From NCBI RefSeq assembly GCF_017115105.1, contig NZ_JABXKH010000045.1:1-37368 (forward strand): DNA of 37,368 nucleotides. Direction: 5' to 3'. Below the pieces are notes generated by a model, which was not told the origin of the DNA, ran no database searches, and was given only the letters and a program-made list of their open reading frames with translations. The position numbers and the translations under genes were made by a program. Below are positions 25,387 through 34,374 of this stretch, piece by piece. Source of the DNA: Nostoc sp. NMS2. GTDB taxonomy: Bacteria > Cyanobacteriota > Cyanobacteriia > Cyanobacteriales > Nostocaceae. Each line of letters opens with the position of its first letter. The first letter of the stretch is position 1.

Positions 25387-25932
25387 AATATATAAATTCC
25401 TTAACAGTAGCCGTTATCTGAGAACCCGTTTATTCAGAAAAGATAAACTTTGATCTGAGTAACAATTACTAGTGCTAAAGCTATTAGACCTAATTTTGAA
25501 TAGATACTAAAGCTCAGATTTTTTGTGTAACTGTGCCAATGCCATAGTACCTGAAAATGAGACAAAAATGCAGAGCAAAGGCAAGTTATTTGGCAATTTG
25601 GCAGAATTACTGGAAAGGCTTTTTGAAAGCTTTTGTATCAATAATCACAAGATACAAGAGTTAGATTATTTGAGGAGAGTGGGATCGCATTTATTAGGGT
25701 TGCAGAGAAAGTGCGATAGCGAAGCGCTGACTTGTCAGTTCGCCTTTTGGTTGTTTTGGGATTTAGGCGATCGCGCTCGAAGTACAAATTATCATTGCGT
25801 TTTGGTGATTTTGGGGAGAATGCGATGTCTGACGACAAGCCTTACGGCTACGGAATTATTAGCGTTTGAGTTGGAGTGCGATCGCTAAATTTCAGATTTA
25901 TTTAGGTTTTTAAGATAGCTTAAGTCCTACTA
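25387..25932. other. Repeat-rich intergenic stretch
   Basis: About 545 bp without a convincing gene. It contains several HIP1 or HIP1-like sites and the motif GCGATGTCTGACGACAAGCC (from 25822), related to the segment at 18031 in hmpE. A 121-codon plus-strand frame (25523-25888) has a repeat-like, cysteine-rich translation and is probably not a gene. Confidence 0.45.
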
Positions 25933-26198
25933 TCAGCCTATTTTATCCAATAGTGCTTCATTGATGACCGTTTGGTAGCCGACCCCTCGTTTTTCTGCCT
26001 CTTCTTTTGCCCAGGCTATGATTTAGGATGAAATCTGATAGAAATTGGCTCATACTTTTCTTCTTCACCCTTAGCAGGTCGTTCACGCTTTCTGAGTGTA
26101 ACCCCAAACTGATCCGCGATCGCATCTCTGAATTTTTGGTTTTCTTCTGATGTAACTCGTCTTGCCCTCTCAAAAGGAAACTCAGGTTCCTGACTCAT
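25933..26198 (-). pseudogene. Frameshifted BrnA-like antitoxin
   Basis: From ATG 26198, preceded by AAGGGAG, the frame reads MSQEPEFPFERARRVTSEEN and continues to YEPISIRFHPKS, then hits a TAG at 26016-26018. In the next frame the expected continuation is present, IAWAKEEAEKRGVGYQTVIN then EALLDKIG, ending at TGA 25935-25933. One base has apparently been lost close to 26019. Joined, the product would have about 88 residues with the C-terminal ribbon-helix-helix of BrnA-type antitoxins (ISIRFHP...GYQTVINEALL). No BrnT toxin gene is adjacent, so this is a decayed orphan antitoxin unless the shift is a sequencing error or is bypassed by the ribosome. Confidence 0.75.
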
Positions 26199-26260
26199 AT
26201 TGTTGACACTCCCTTTCTGTCGCTTTTCTTGCACTAATTATCGCAGATGGATTTAACCGT

Positions 26261-26287
26261 TAGCCTTCAGCATTAGACTGAAGGCTA
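26261..26287 (-). terminator. Hairpin downstream of dxr
   Basis: A perfect 10-bp stem, TAGCCTTCAG (26261-26270) and CTGAAGGCTA (26278-26287), with a 7-base loop, about 60 bp beyond the dxr stop and upstream of the antitoxin remnant. It probably ends the dxr transcript. There is no strong T tract. Confidence 0.5.
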
Positions 26288-26345
26288 AATAAGAATTGGT
26301 CAAAAGCCAGAAAATCTGCCTTTTGGGTATCTGAATTAAAGGTTT

Positions 26346-27542
26346 TTATCGCAAAGAAATTATCCGCGATTGAGTTTCTAACTTTTCAGTCGCTATTAAA
26401 ACTTCTTGTCTTGCCCATTTATCTGCTGCCAAAATGTCATCTAAAGAGGGATTTGCACGATGATCGTTTTGATGGCGATCGCACACCCATTCGATACACC
26501 GAGGAATATCTAAAAAGCGAATTTTTTCATCTAAAAATAAAGCTACAGCTTGCTCATTAGCGGCATTTAACACAGCAGGCATCGAACCACCAGCTTTACC
26601 CACTGCATAAGCCAACTGCATACAAGGATACTTTTGGTGATCTGGTTCTCGGAAGGTTAAATTTCCAGCTTTGACTAAATCTAGTCGTTCCCAGTCGGTA
26701 TAGATGCGATCGGGCCAAGATAGGGCATACAGCAAAGGTAAGCGCATATCCGGCCAACCGAGTTGAGCTAAAACGGAAGTATCTTGCAGTTCAATCAGCG
26801 AGTGAATAATGCTCTGGGGATGAATGACAATTTCGATATTGTCATAATCCAACCCAAACAGGAAGTGAGCCTCAATTACTTCCAGTCCTTTATTCATCAA
26901 AGTAGCAGAGTCTACTGTGATTTTCCGCCCCATCGACCAATTAGGATGCTTAAGAGCGTCAGCAACGGTTACATCTGCTAACTTTTCTACATCCCAGTCT
27001 CGGAAAGCCCCACCAGATGCGGTGAGCAAGATTTTCCGCAAGCCAGCTTTTGGCACACCTTGGAGACATTGAAAGATTGCCGAATGTTCGGAATCGGCTG
27101 GGAGTAATTTTACACCATGTTTTTCGACTAGGGGTAGAACCACAGGGGCCCCAGCAATCAGGGTTTCTTTGTTCGCTAAGGCAATATCTTTACCAGCTTC
27201 AATGGCTGCGATCGTGGGTAGCAAACCAGCACAACCAACGATCCCAGTGACAACAGTTTGAGCATCGCCGTAGCGAGCTACTTCTATCACTCCAGCCTCG
27301 CCTGCTAGTAGAATCGGTTGGGGATCGAGGTCAATGATAGCTTCTTTGAGCGCTGGTAATTTATCTTCTGAGCAAATTGCTGCTATTTTCGGTCGAAACT
27401 GCCGAATTTGAGCAGCCAACATCTCTACATTGTTCCCAGATGCCAATCCCACAATCCGAAACTGATCTGGGTACTGAGTGACAATATCTAAAGTCTGAGT
27501 ACCAATAGAACCAGTGGAACCAACAAGAGTAATCGCTTTCAC
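26346..27542 (-). CDS. dxr: 1-deoxy-D-xylulose 5-phosphate reductoisomerase
   Basis: Second enzyme of the MEP isoprenoid pathway. It rearranges and reduces DXP to 2-C-methyl-D-erythritol 4-phosphate with NADPH and a divalent metal, supplying carotenoids, chlorophyll phytol and quinone tails. 398 aa, the usual length. The NADPH-binding GSTGSIG is at residues 8-14, ANKETLIAG marks the core, the metal site and substrate loop appear as DSEHSAIFQ, and [20 protein letters not shown] is the family signature. The C-terminal helical domain is complete. The ATG at 27542 is the obvious start. Directly upstream is a repeat-rich spacer; no operon partner is visible. Confidence 0.98.
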   Translation of the reverse strand: MKAITLVGSTGSIGTQTLDIVTQYPDQFRIVGLASGNNVEMLAAQIRQFRPKIAAICSEDKLPALKEAIIDLDPQPILLAGEAGVIEVARYGDAQTVVTGIVGCAGLLPTIAAIEAGKDIALANKETLIAGAPVVLPLVEKHGVKLLPADSEHSAIFQCLQGVPKAGLRKILLTASGGAFRDWDVEKLADVTVADALKHPNWSMGRKITVDSATLMNKGLEVIEAHFLFGLDYDNIEIVIHPQSIIHSLIELQDTSVLAQLGWPDMRLPLLYALSWPDRIYTDWERLDLVKAGNLTFREPDHQKYPCMQLAYAVGKAGGSMPAVLNAANEQAVALFLDEKIRFLDIPRCIEWVCDRHQNDHRANPSLDDILAADKWARQEVLIATEKLETQSRIISLR

Positions 27543-28072
27543 AATTGCTTAAGGATTTACAGACAACTCCCACTATAAATTGCTGGGGACTCTTTCATAA
27601 CAGCAATCACTATAATCGATACACTGAGGGCAAAAGAGGGAGTGGGGAGCAGGGGAGCAGGGGAGCAGGGGAGCAGGGGAGCAGGGAGCAGGGAGCAGGG
27701 AGCAGGGAGCAGGGAGCAGGGGGACAAGGGGGAATTATTGAACAAGTCTCTCCCCCTCTCCCTTGTCTCCCCCCTCTTCCTTGTCTCCCTTGTCTCTTCT
27801 TCATGCCCAATGACCAATGACAAATGACAAATGACAAATTTTCATATAACTAGACAAAAATTGTACTTATAAATACTATATTTTAAAAGATAAACTTTTA
27901 GAGAATTGGCAAAAGTAACCAAATCGGAAATAATTTCAATTAATTGCTAATCTGTGCAGTTTGTTAATTATGTTGGTGGAGGATTTAATATGCAAAATGT
28001 TACTCATAAATTGCTGTGTTACAGCCATAGGTAAAAGGATGCAGAAAGGAGTTTGGTGAAGCACTCAACCCT
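27543..28072. repeat. Repeat-filled spacer upstream of dxr
   Basis: 27644-27718 is a clean tandem array: five copies of GGGGAGCA (27644-27683) followed by five copies of GGGAGCA (27684-27718). 27722-27805 is a CTTGTCTCCC-rich hairpin element sharing a 45-bp perfect inverted match with 10121-10165. 27808-27838 has heptamer copies (AATGACC, AATGACA). The rest to 28072 is AT-rich and carries the promoter of the PIG-V-like gene. Open frames on both strands over the array are repeat artefacts. Confidence 0.85.
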
Positions 28073-29380
28073 ATGGTCAAAGTTCAGATAGTTATAAAAA
28101 AAGTTTTATGGAAAAATGATTTCCTGTTTCCAGCAGCAATATGGGTTGCCAGTCGAATCTTCATTTGGAGTGCTATGTTGCTGGTTGCGCCAAAACTACC
28201 GTTACCAGCAGAAGAATTTTTGCCTCATTTTGGCTGGGGGGTTTTTGATGCCTGGGATAGTATGCATTATCGAGCGATCGCAACTTCTGGATATGAATTT
28301 GTGAATGATGGTAAGCAACATAATCTTGCCTTCTTTCCCCTGTATCCCTTAAGCATCTGGGTTTTGATGAAACTGGGCTTGCCGTTTGAATTAGCAGGGA
28401 CGTTAGTCAATAACTTGGCATTTTTCGCAGCGCTTTACTGTTTGTATTTTTGGGTTAAGGAGCATTATGGCATCAATGCAGCGCACTGGACTACTGCTGT
28501 AGTTTCTTTATATCCATCTTCCATGTTTACGGGGGTGGTTTACACAGAGGGGCTGTATTTGTTTTTGAGTACATCGGCTTTGCGGGCTTTCGATCAAAAG
28601 CAGTATGGCTGGACTGGGCTGTGGGGGGCGATGGCGACAGCAACACGTCCTACAGGTATGGCACTAATTCCAGCATTAGCGATCGCAGCGTGGAAAGAAC
28701 GCCGACCACCCATTGCCTATATCGCTGCTTTTGTTACCGCCATTGGCATACTTCTATTCAGTTTGTATTGTGCGATTTATTTTGGCAACCCTTTAGCTTT
28801 TATCGAAGCACAACGAGGATGGCGACCAACTCTGGGATTTGATTGGCACGGTTGGTTAAATATGCTCATGCAAATTGCAGTTGGCACACAAAACTGGCAA
28901 TATGGTTGGGTGCAAAACTCCTCTGGTGGGATTCAAGATCCCTGGTATCTTGTGTTGTTGGGCGCGATCGTTGCCAGTAGCTATCTTTTATGGCGCTTCC
29001 GTCAACATTTGAATTCTGTGAGATTATTCTACAGCTTTTATGCTTTAGTCTTATCTCTGTTGCTCCTAGCAAGCGAACAGTGGATCAATAACTTGCTCAA
29101 CTTGTTCATGGTCTTGGGTGGTGGCTATGTGTTATGGCGCTTACGCACACAACTGACCGCAGTTACCGTTATTTATGGCTTTTGCGGTATTGGTTTGCTG
29201 CTAGCTTCTGGAGGCACTATCTCCTTGAGCCGTCTCGCTTATGGTATTGTGCCTTTGAATATAGCCATTGGTGTGCTGCTATCTCGCCATCCTCGTCAGG
29301 GATATTTAATCTTGGGCGCTTTTGTGACACTACTAGCCAAAATAGCTGTAGGATTTGCCCAAGAGCATTGGGTTGGTTAG
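28073..29380 (+). CDS. PIG-V/Gpi18-like GT-C mannosyltransferase family protein
   Basis: 435 aa integral membrane protein with about ten predicted helices. Early in the chain, in the first extracytoplasmic loop, is WDSMHYRAIATSGY (W61, D62), the hallmark of the PIG-V family, whose members use a lipid-linked sugar donor. NLAFFPLYPLSIWVLMKLG, YTEGLYLFLS and ATRPTGMALIPAL follow in the order expected for that family. In eukaryotes PIG-V adds mannose to GPI; the bacterial acceptor is unknown. The ATG at 28073 is the first plausible in-frame start. A TTG-initiated transporter gene follows 26 bp downstream, probably in one transcript. Confidence 0.85.
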   Translation: MVKVQIVIKKVLWKNDFLFPAAIWVASRIFIWSAMLLVAPKLPLPAEEFLPHFGWGVFDAWDSMHYRAIATSGYEFVNDGKQHNLAFFPLYPLSIWVLMKLGLPFELAGTLVNNLAFFAALYCLYFWVKEHYGINAAHWTTAVVSLYPSSMFTGVVYTEGLYLFLSTSALRAFDQKQYGWTGLWGAMATATRPTGMALIPALAIAAWKERRPPIAYIAAFVTAIGILLFSLYCAIYFGNPLAFIEAQRGWRPTLGFDWHGWLNMLMQIAVGTQNWQYGWVQNSSGGIQDPWYLVLLGAIVASSYLLWRFRQHLNSVRLFYSFYALVLSLLLLASEQWINNLLNLFMVLGGGYVLWRLRTQLTAVTVIYGFCGIGLLLASGGTISLSRLAYGIVPLNIAIGVLLSRHPRQGYLILGAFVTLLAKIAVGFAQEHWVG

Positions 29381-29406
29381 AGGTTTGATTCTTTATTGGT
29401 GAGAAG

Positions 29407-31356
29407 TTGAATTTAAATTTCCTAATTAATGTATCCAATCAAAGGAAGATAGCCCTAGCTGCATTATTTATCGGTGTAGGTGCCATATCTTTTGGCTCTA
29501 TTTTCGTGAAATTGAGCGAAACTCAACTCAGCCCCAATGCCACTGTATTTAATCGCTTGTGGCTTGCTAGTGTGTTCTTCTTGGTATGGAATGGATACAA
29601 GGCAATACGTCAGCGACTTTCCTTAGACAAACCTGAAGAACAGCAATTTTACACCAGCCAGGATCTCTGGCTACTGGGAAGCGCTGGAATTTTTTGGGCT
29701 GGCACTTTAGTCTCTTTGGCTTGGTCACTGACTGAAACTAGCGTCGCAATCTCTAGTGTTTTACATAATCTCGCCCCTATATTTACTAGTTTAGGGGTCT
29801 GGCTGTTATATCGTAAGAGTTTTGATAGCCAATTCCTAATTGGGATGGTCATCGCCCTTGGGGGAGCGATCGCTATAGAATTTGAGGAGTTGCAAATTGC
29901 CACAGATGAAGTTCAAGGGGGTTTTGCTGCGATCGTTTCTGCAATTTTCTTGAGTGGATACCTGCTAATCGTAGAAAAATTACGAACTAAATTTAATCCA
30001 ACCACGATCCAGTTGTGGATCAGTGCGATTAGTGCCCTAGTCATCTTCCCCATACTTTTGTTCACTCAAGATCAGCTTTTCCCCTCTACAGTCAGTGGGT
30101 GGCTTTGGGTAATTTCCCTAGCGCTGATTTGCCAAGTTTTAGGTCATGGGCTTTTGACCTATTGTCTTGCCAAATTTTCCTCAGTGGTTGTCTCATTGGT
30201 GCATCTTTTAGAGCCAGTATTTAGCGGCATTTTCGCTCTGATCATATTTTCGGAAAAATTAACTTTCTCAAATTGGTTAGGTTTCGCTGTAGTTTTAATG
30301 GGTTTATACTTAGCCGTATCTAGCCAAGGTGTTGTTAATTTCCCGCTCCAGGAATCAGTCACAACTATAGTTAACACTTTCGTTAAAAGTATGACGAGCA
30401 AACTGTCATTACTAAAGCAACAATTCTCCGAAACACCAGCTTTCTTAGGAACTGCATCATTATTATTTGCCCTAATTCCCATATCTTTAGCACCATCTCT
30501 GACTAAATTATGTCAACAAGAAATTGGTGCAAATGCTGTAGTATTTCATCGCAGTTGGATTGCCACAATTGTCTTTGCGCTGTGGAATTTACTTGAGGCT
30601 TTCCGTAGCCAACAGTCTGACAATGAACCTATAGAAAATGAGCCTTTTACGAGTCAAGAAGTGTGGCTATTGTTGGCTATGGGAACCTCTGCTGGAACCT
30701 ACCTTCTTTTGTGGGCTTGGTCGCTGAGTCAAACTAGTGTTGCCAATGTTGCTTTACTATCTAATTTGAACTCCTTATTTGTTGCTTTGGCTGGGTATGT
30801 GTTATTCGGTCGGCGCTTCGATAACAGATTCGTGATTGGACTGATTGTAGCCTTGGGGGGAGCGATCGCATTTGAACTCAATAAAGTGCAATTTGCAACT
30901 GATCAAATACTGGGTGATACCTTAGCATTGCTAACTGCGGTTTTCATGGCTACGTGTATGCTGCTAATAGAACGACTCAGAACCCGGTTTAGCACCGCAA
31001 CTATCATGCTGTGGCGCTGTGGAGTGACAACGATGTTTCTACTACCCGTACTCCCATTCCTCGAAGATCGGCTATTACCCTATTCCTGGACGGGTTGGTT
31101 TTTCATCATTTTCCAAGCCCTCTTCTGCCAAGTATTGGGTCAGGGACTTTTAGCTTATAGCCTCAGCAGAATCTCTTCAAGCGTCGTCGCCGTCACACTT
31201 CTCCTTGAACCAGTCCTGGCTTCCATTTTTGCTTGGTTTATTTTTTCAGAACAGGTAGGTTTATTTGACTGGGCGACTTTCGCCGTAGTTTTAGTGGGTA
31301 TCTATCTAGCCCAATCTAGTCAATCCCCTGTTGAAGTTACAAACGAAGGATCGTAG
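29407..31356 (+). CDS. Double-length DMT (EamA) transporter fusion
   Basis: 649 aa, about twenty predicted membrane helices. Two complete ten-helix DMT modules lie head to tail, about residues 13-310 and 337-640, joined by a polar linker (about 311-336). Each module has its own pair of EamA repeats. Equivalent blocks align by eye: IGMVIALGGAIAIEFEELQ with IGLIVALGGAIAFELNKVQ, and FAVVLMGLYLAVSSQ with FAVVLVGIYLAQSSQ. EamA proteins usually have one module of about 300 aa and export metabolites or drugs as dimers, so this looks like a covalently linked dimer. The start is TTG 29407; no ATG or GTG suits the first helix. Substrate unknown. Confidence 0.88.
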   Translation: MNLNFLINVSNQRKIALAALFIGVGAISFGSIFVKLSETQLSPNATVFNRLWLASVFFLVWNGYKAIRQRLSLDKPEEQQFYTSQDLWLLGSAGIFWAGTLVSLAWSLTETSVAISSVLHNLAPIFTSLGVWLLYRKSFDSQFLIGMVIALGGAIAIEFEELQIATDEVQGGFAAIVSAIFLSGYLLIVEKLRTKFNPTTIQLWISAISALVIFPILLFTQDQLFPSTVSGWLWVISLALICQVLGHGLLTYCLAKFSSVVVSLVHLLEPVFSGIFALIIFSEKLTFSNWLGFAVVLMGLYLAVSSQGVVNFPLQESVTTIVNTFVKSMTSKLSLLKQQFSETPAFLGTASLLFALIPISLAPSLTKLCQQEIGANAVVFHRSWIATIVFALWNLLEAFRSQQSDNEPIENEPFTSQEVWLLLAMGTSAGTYLLLWAWSLSQTSVANVALLSNLNSLFVALAGYVLFGRRFDNRFVIGLIVALGGAIAFELNKVQFATDQILGDTLALLTAVFMATCMLLIERLRTRFSTATIMLWRCGVTTMFLLPVLPFLEDRLLPYSWTGWFFIIFQALFCQVLGQGLLAYSLSRISSSVVAVTLLLEPVLASIFAWFIFSEQVGLFDWATFAVVLVGIYLAQSSQSPVEVTNEGS

Positions 31357-31464
31357 TATGGGGCAAACATAATAGAGCCTCCTCTTGATTTAATATTTCG
31401 ACACTGCCAACTTAGACTGGTACAATTTATAACGAAAACTTTCGATAAGACATTATTAAAACTA

Positions 31465-32637
31465 GTGAAACGTCAGTTAAATAAGCTGTTAAACTCTTTC
31501 CCATCCCTAGTTTCTGGATACTTCACTATTGGCACTATATTAGCAGTGGTGATTCGATTAGTTTGTGTTCCGAATAAATCAGTAGATTATAAATATTTTT
31601 TAGAGCCTTGGTATGATTTTATTGCATCTCATGGCGGCTTCAGCGCTCTAAAATATAGTTTTGCTGATTACACACCATCCTACCTCTACTGGATTTTAAT
31701 CTCCGCCACCCTGCTGTCTGGATTGCCGAAAATCTTTGCAATCAAGCTTTTTGCAATGAGTGTTGATTTTCTTTGTGCTTTTTTAACTTACAAAATTGTC
31801 AGACTAAAATACCCAGAGGGTAGGAAACCCATATTTGCTTTTTTGGCAGTGATCTTGAGTCCCACTGTTATATATAATAGTGCCCTTTGGGGTCAATGTG
31901 ACAGCATCTATACAACCGGATTAATTGCCTGTACTTACTTTTTATGCATTAAAAAAGAAATTCCAGCCTTACTTAGTTTTGGCGTTGCACTTTCTTTTAA
32001 ATTGCAAGCTATGTTTTTAGCACCTTTATTATTGATTCTCTTGCTCAAAAAAAGAATCCATTGGTATTATTTACCATTAATTCCAGCAGTATATATAGTT
32101 GCAGTTTTGCCACCTTGGTTAATGGGAAGACCGATATTAGAATTGCTATTAGTATACTTTAACCAAGCTAATAAATATAAAGAATTGGCTAAAGGCGCAC
32201 CTAATCTTTATCAATGGATTCCTAATAATTTATATAATATTGTTGTCCCTATAGCTTTAACATTAACTATATTTGCAATATTTCTATTGGCATATATTGT
32301 TTATAAAAGTAGACTAAAAATTACTCAAGACAGACTGATACACTTAGCGACCATATCAGTTTTATTTATGCCATATATACTGCCCAAAATGCACGAAAGA
32401 TATTTTTATCCTGCCGATATCTTTTCGATTATCTTTGCCTTTTACTTTCCCCGATATCTTTGGGTAGCTATCGTTGTGCAAATGGCATCATTTTTTGGCT
32501 ATTTGGGAACTCCCATATTTATCCAGCTATTTTCAATACCTCTAGGTTTTGCACTTTGGTTTGTTGTACAAAAGTGTGATGTGATTTATCCGAAATTACA
32601 AGCTGAATTTTCCTCGAATATCAATAAAAATTTGTAG
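31465..32637 (+). CDS. Gpi18-like GT-C membrane glycosyltransferase
   Basis: 390 aa with about nine to ten membrane helices. The first loop contains VDYKYFLEPWYDFIASHGG, and later come SPTVIYNSALWGQCDSIYTT and SFKLQAMFLAPL, the pattern of Gpi18-type mannosyltransferase-like proteins (GT-C fold). PKMHERYFYPADI near residue 310 is another block common to the group. The donor is probably a polyprenyl-phosphate sugar; the acceptor is unknown. GTG 31465 is used as start; it lies 108 bp after the transporter stop and could belong to the same transcript. Base composition is more AT-rich than in the hmp genes. Confidence 0.75.
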   Translation: MKRQLNKLLNSFPSLVSGYFTIGTILAVVIRLVCVPNKSVDYKYFLEPWYDFIASHGGFSALKYSFADYTPSYLYWILISATLLSGLPKIFAIKLFAMSVDFLCAFLTYKIVRLKYPEGRKPIFAFLAVILSPTVIYNSALWGQCDSIYTTGLIACTYFLCIKKEIPALLSFGVALSFKLQAMFLAPLLLILLLKKRIHWYYLPLIPAVYIVAVLPPWLMGRPILELLLVYFNQANKYKELAKGAPNLYQWIPNNLYNIVVPIALTLTIFAIFLLAYIVYKSRLKITQDRLIHLATISVLFMPYILPKMHERYFYPADIFSIIFAFYFPRYLWVAIVVQMASFFGYLGTPIFIQLFSIPLGFALWFVVQKCDVIYPKLQAEFSSNINKNL

Positions 32638-32873
32638 TGAAGTTCAGGAGACAGGAGGAGTAAGGACGCTTTGTATCGCACTTCGTGCCGCTACGCTAAA
32701 GCACCATGCGTCTCAATACAATTCTTTTTATAAGAAGAATTCAGAACTCAGGAGTGTTTTATATATACTAGTGGACTTTAAATCCACAACTAGAAGTTTC
32801 TTTGTAATATAATACTTCTTTCCTCCTGCCTTTCTTTGTAAATAAGATTTAAGTAATAGAATGACTGCAAAAA
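32638..32873. repeat. Spacer with Nostoc-type short repeats
   Basis: Contains CGCACTTCGTGCCGCTACGC (from about 32680) and GAATTCAGAACTCAGGAG (from 32738), both resembling interspersed short repeats of Nostocaceae. The GAATTCAGA-type sequence recurs at 37134-37240. No gene was seen. Confidence 0.5.
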
Positions 32874-34256
32874 ATGAATAATATCAGAGTAATTATCGGC
32901 ATTAGTACTTTAATTTTATTTATCTCCAGCAGCTTACGACATGAGTTATTTAATTCATCTGGGGATTTAGCATTTTTTGACCAAGGAATTTACTTAATTA
33001 GTCAGGGACAGCCGCCAGTTTCTTCTGTACTTGGTTTTCACGTTTTAGCCGATCATGCTGCTTGGATTTTATATCCTTTGGCTTTACTGTACAAAATTTA
33101 TCCTAGTGTTTATTGGCTATTTGCAGTCCAGTCTGTTGCTTTAGCATTGGGTGCTTTACCTACATATTTTCTGGCGCTACAAGCAGGTTTAAAAGAAAAT
33201 TTGGCAGTCGCAATAGTTGCTATATATCTAATGTATCCGGTGGTTTATAATAGCAATTTATGCGATTTTCACCCAGATACGATCGCTGTCCCTGCACTAT
33301 TGATGGCAATTTTCGCTGCTAGATCGAGAAAAATAGTTTGGTTTTGCCTCAGTATTCTTTTGGTATTAGGTTGTAAAGCTGTATTATCCCTGACTGTAGT
33401 GGCTATGGGGATTTGGTTACTCTTGTTTGAAAAGCGCCGTTTATCCGGTGCGATCGCTATTATTGGCGGTACAATGTGGTTTTTAATTGCTAACTGCATT
33501 ATTATCCCTTTCTTTGGTAGCGAAGCAGCTTTACTTACCCGTCATCTTTATCGCTATAGCTATTTAGGAAACTCATTTTCCGAAATGGTAAAAATCTTAT
33601 TATTCCAACCGGAAATCATTTTTAACAACATTTTTTCAATTATAAATTTAGAATATTTAGTTTTTTTATTATCACCGATTATTTGGGCTTTAAGACCACA
33701 ATATCTCATACCTTTAATAGGTATAATTCCTTGTGTATTACTAAATTTGCTTGCCGATCATCCCTCGCAAAAAAATCTAGTTTTGCATTATTCTTTACCA
33801 GCAATTCCATTTCTTATTTTAGTTGGAATTAGTAGCCTGGCAGCAAGTAAAGCATCGATAAAACAAAGACAAGCAATTGTTTTATGGTCTTTAGTTTGGT
33901 TTTTTGCTTTAGGCAAAGTTGGGTTCTTTAGCTCAAAATATCTCCATAATATGGATAATTGGTCAGCCACAAAAGAGGCGATCGCTCTAGTTAAAACTAA
34001 AGATAGTGTTTTAACTACAGATATAATTACTCCACATTTAACCCATAGAGAGTTGATTAGTTTTAAATATAATCCTTCTCAAGATATTGCTGAATTGAAT
34101 AAGTTTCATTATATCTTACTCAATGTCCGCCACCCAGGTTGGGCTGCCACTTCAGAATCTCTTTCTAACTTAGTGGATATTTTGAAAACTCAGTCAAAAT
34201 ATAACTTGCAATATCAACAAGACAATGTATATCTTTTTGAAAAAACTATTAGCTAA
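32874..34256 (+). CDS. DUF2079 polytopic membrane protein
   Basis: 460 aa with about ten membrane helices and a soluble C-terminal tail of about 110 residues. The N-terminal loop motif DLAFFDQGIYLISQG (D36, Q37) and the CDFHPDTIAVPALL segment at about 130 are the conserved blocks by which I recognise DUF2079, a family thought to have the GT-C glycosyltransferase fold but without proven activity. The tail contains LLNVRHPGW, shared with the shortened copy at 36072. ATG 32874 directly precedes the first helix. It converges with the PMT-type gene downstream. Confidence 0.85.
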   Translation: MNNIRVIIGISTLILFISSSLRHELFNSSGDLAFFDQGIYLISQGQPPVSSVLGFHVLADHAAWILYPLALLYKIYPSVYWLFAVQSVALALGALPTYFLALQAGLKENLAVAIVAIYLMYPVVYNSNLCDFHPDTIAVPALLMAIFAARSRKIVWFCLSILLVLGCKAVLSLTVVAMGIWLLLFEKRRLSGAIAIIGGTMWFLIANCIIIPFFGSEAALLTRHLYRYSYLGNSFSEMVKILLFQPEIIFNNIFSIINLEYLVFLLSPIIWALRPQYLIPLIGIIPCVLLNLLADHPSQKNLVLHYSLPAIPFLILVGISSLAASKASIKQRQAIVLWSLVWFFALGKVGFFSSKYLHNMDNWSATKEAIALVKTKDSVLTTDIITPHLTHRELISFKYNPSQDIAELNKFHYILLNVRHPGWAATSESLSNLVDILKTQSKYNLQYQQDNVYLFEKTIS

Positions 34257-34374
34257 TATCATATAGCTTTTTCTAATCAGATGAGGTAAGTCATAGCCCC
34301 CTATCGAAGAGCGGGGAGGGGGTTGGGGGTGGGGTTTTTGTACCTCACTCAACTGGGAACCGCTATATCATGTA

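Noticed and set aside
25523..25888. 121-codon plus-strand frame
   Set aside because: Mostly built from HIP1-like and GCGATGTCT-type repeat sequence, no clear ribosome binding site, and no recognisable domain. A real gene cannot be fully excluded.
25958..26173. 71-codon minus-strand frame overlapping the antitoxin remnant
   Set aside because: The third frame, unrelated to either half of the BrnA-like sequence; explained as a shadow of the frameshifted gene.
27545..27837. Overlapping frames on both strands rich in Gly-Ser-Arg-Glu-Gln or Pro-Cys-Leu
   Set aside because: They arise from the GGGGAGCA/GGGAGCA tandem repeats and the adjoining hairpin element.
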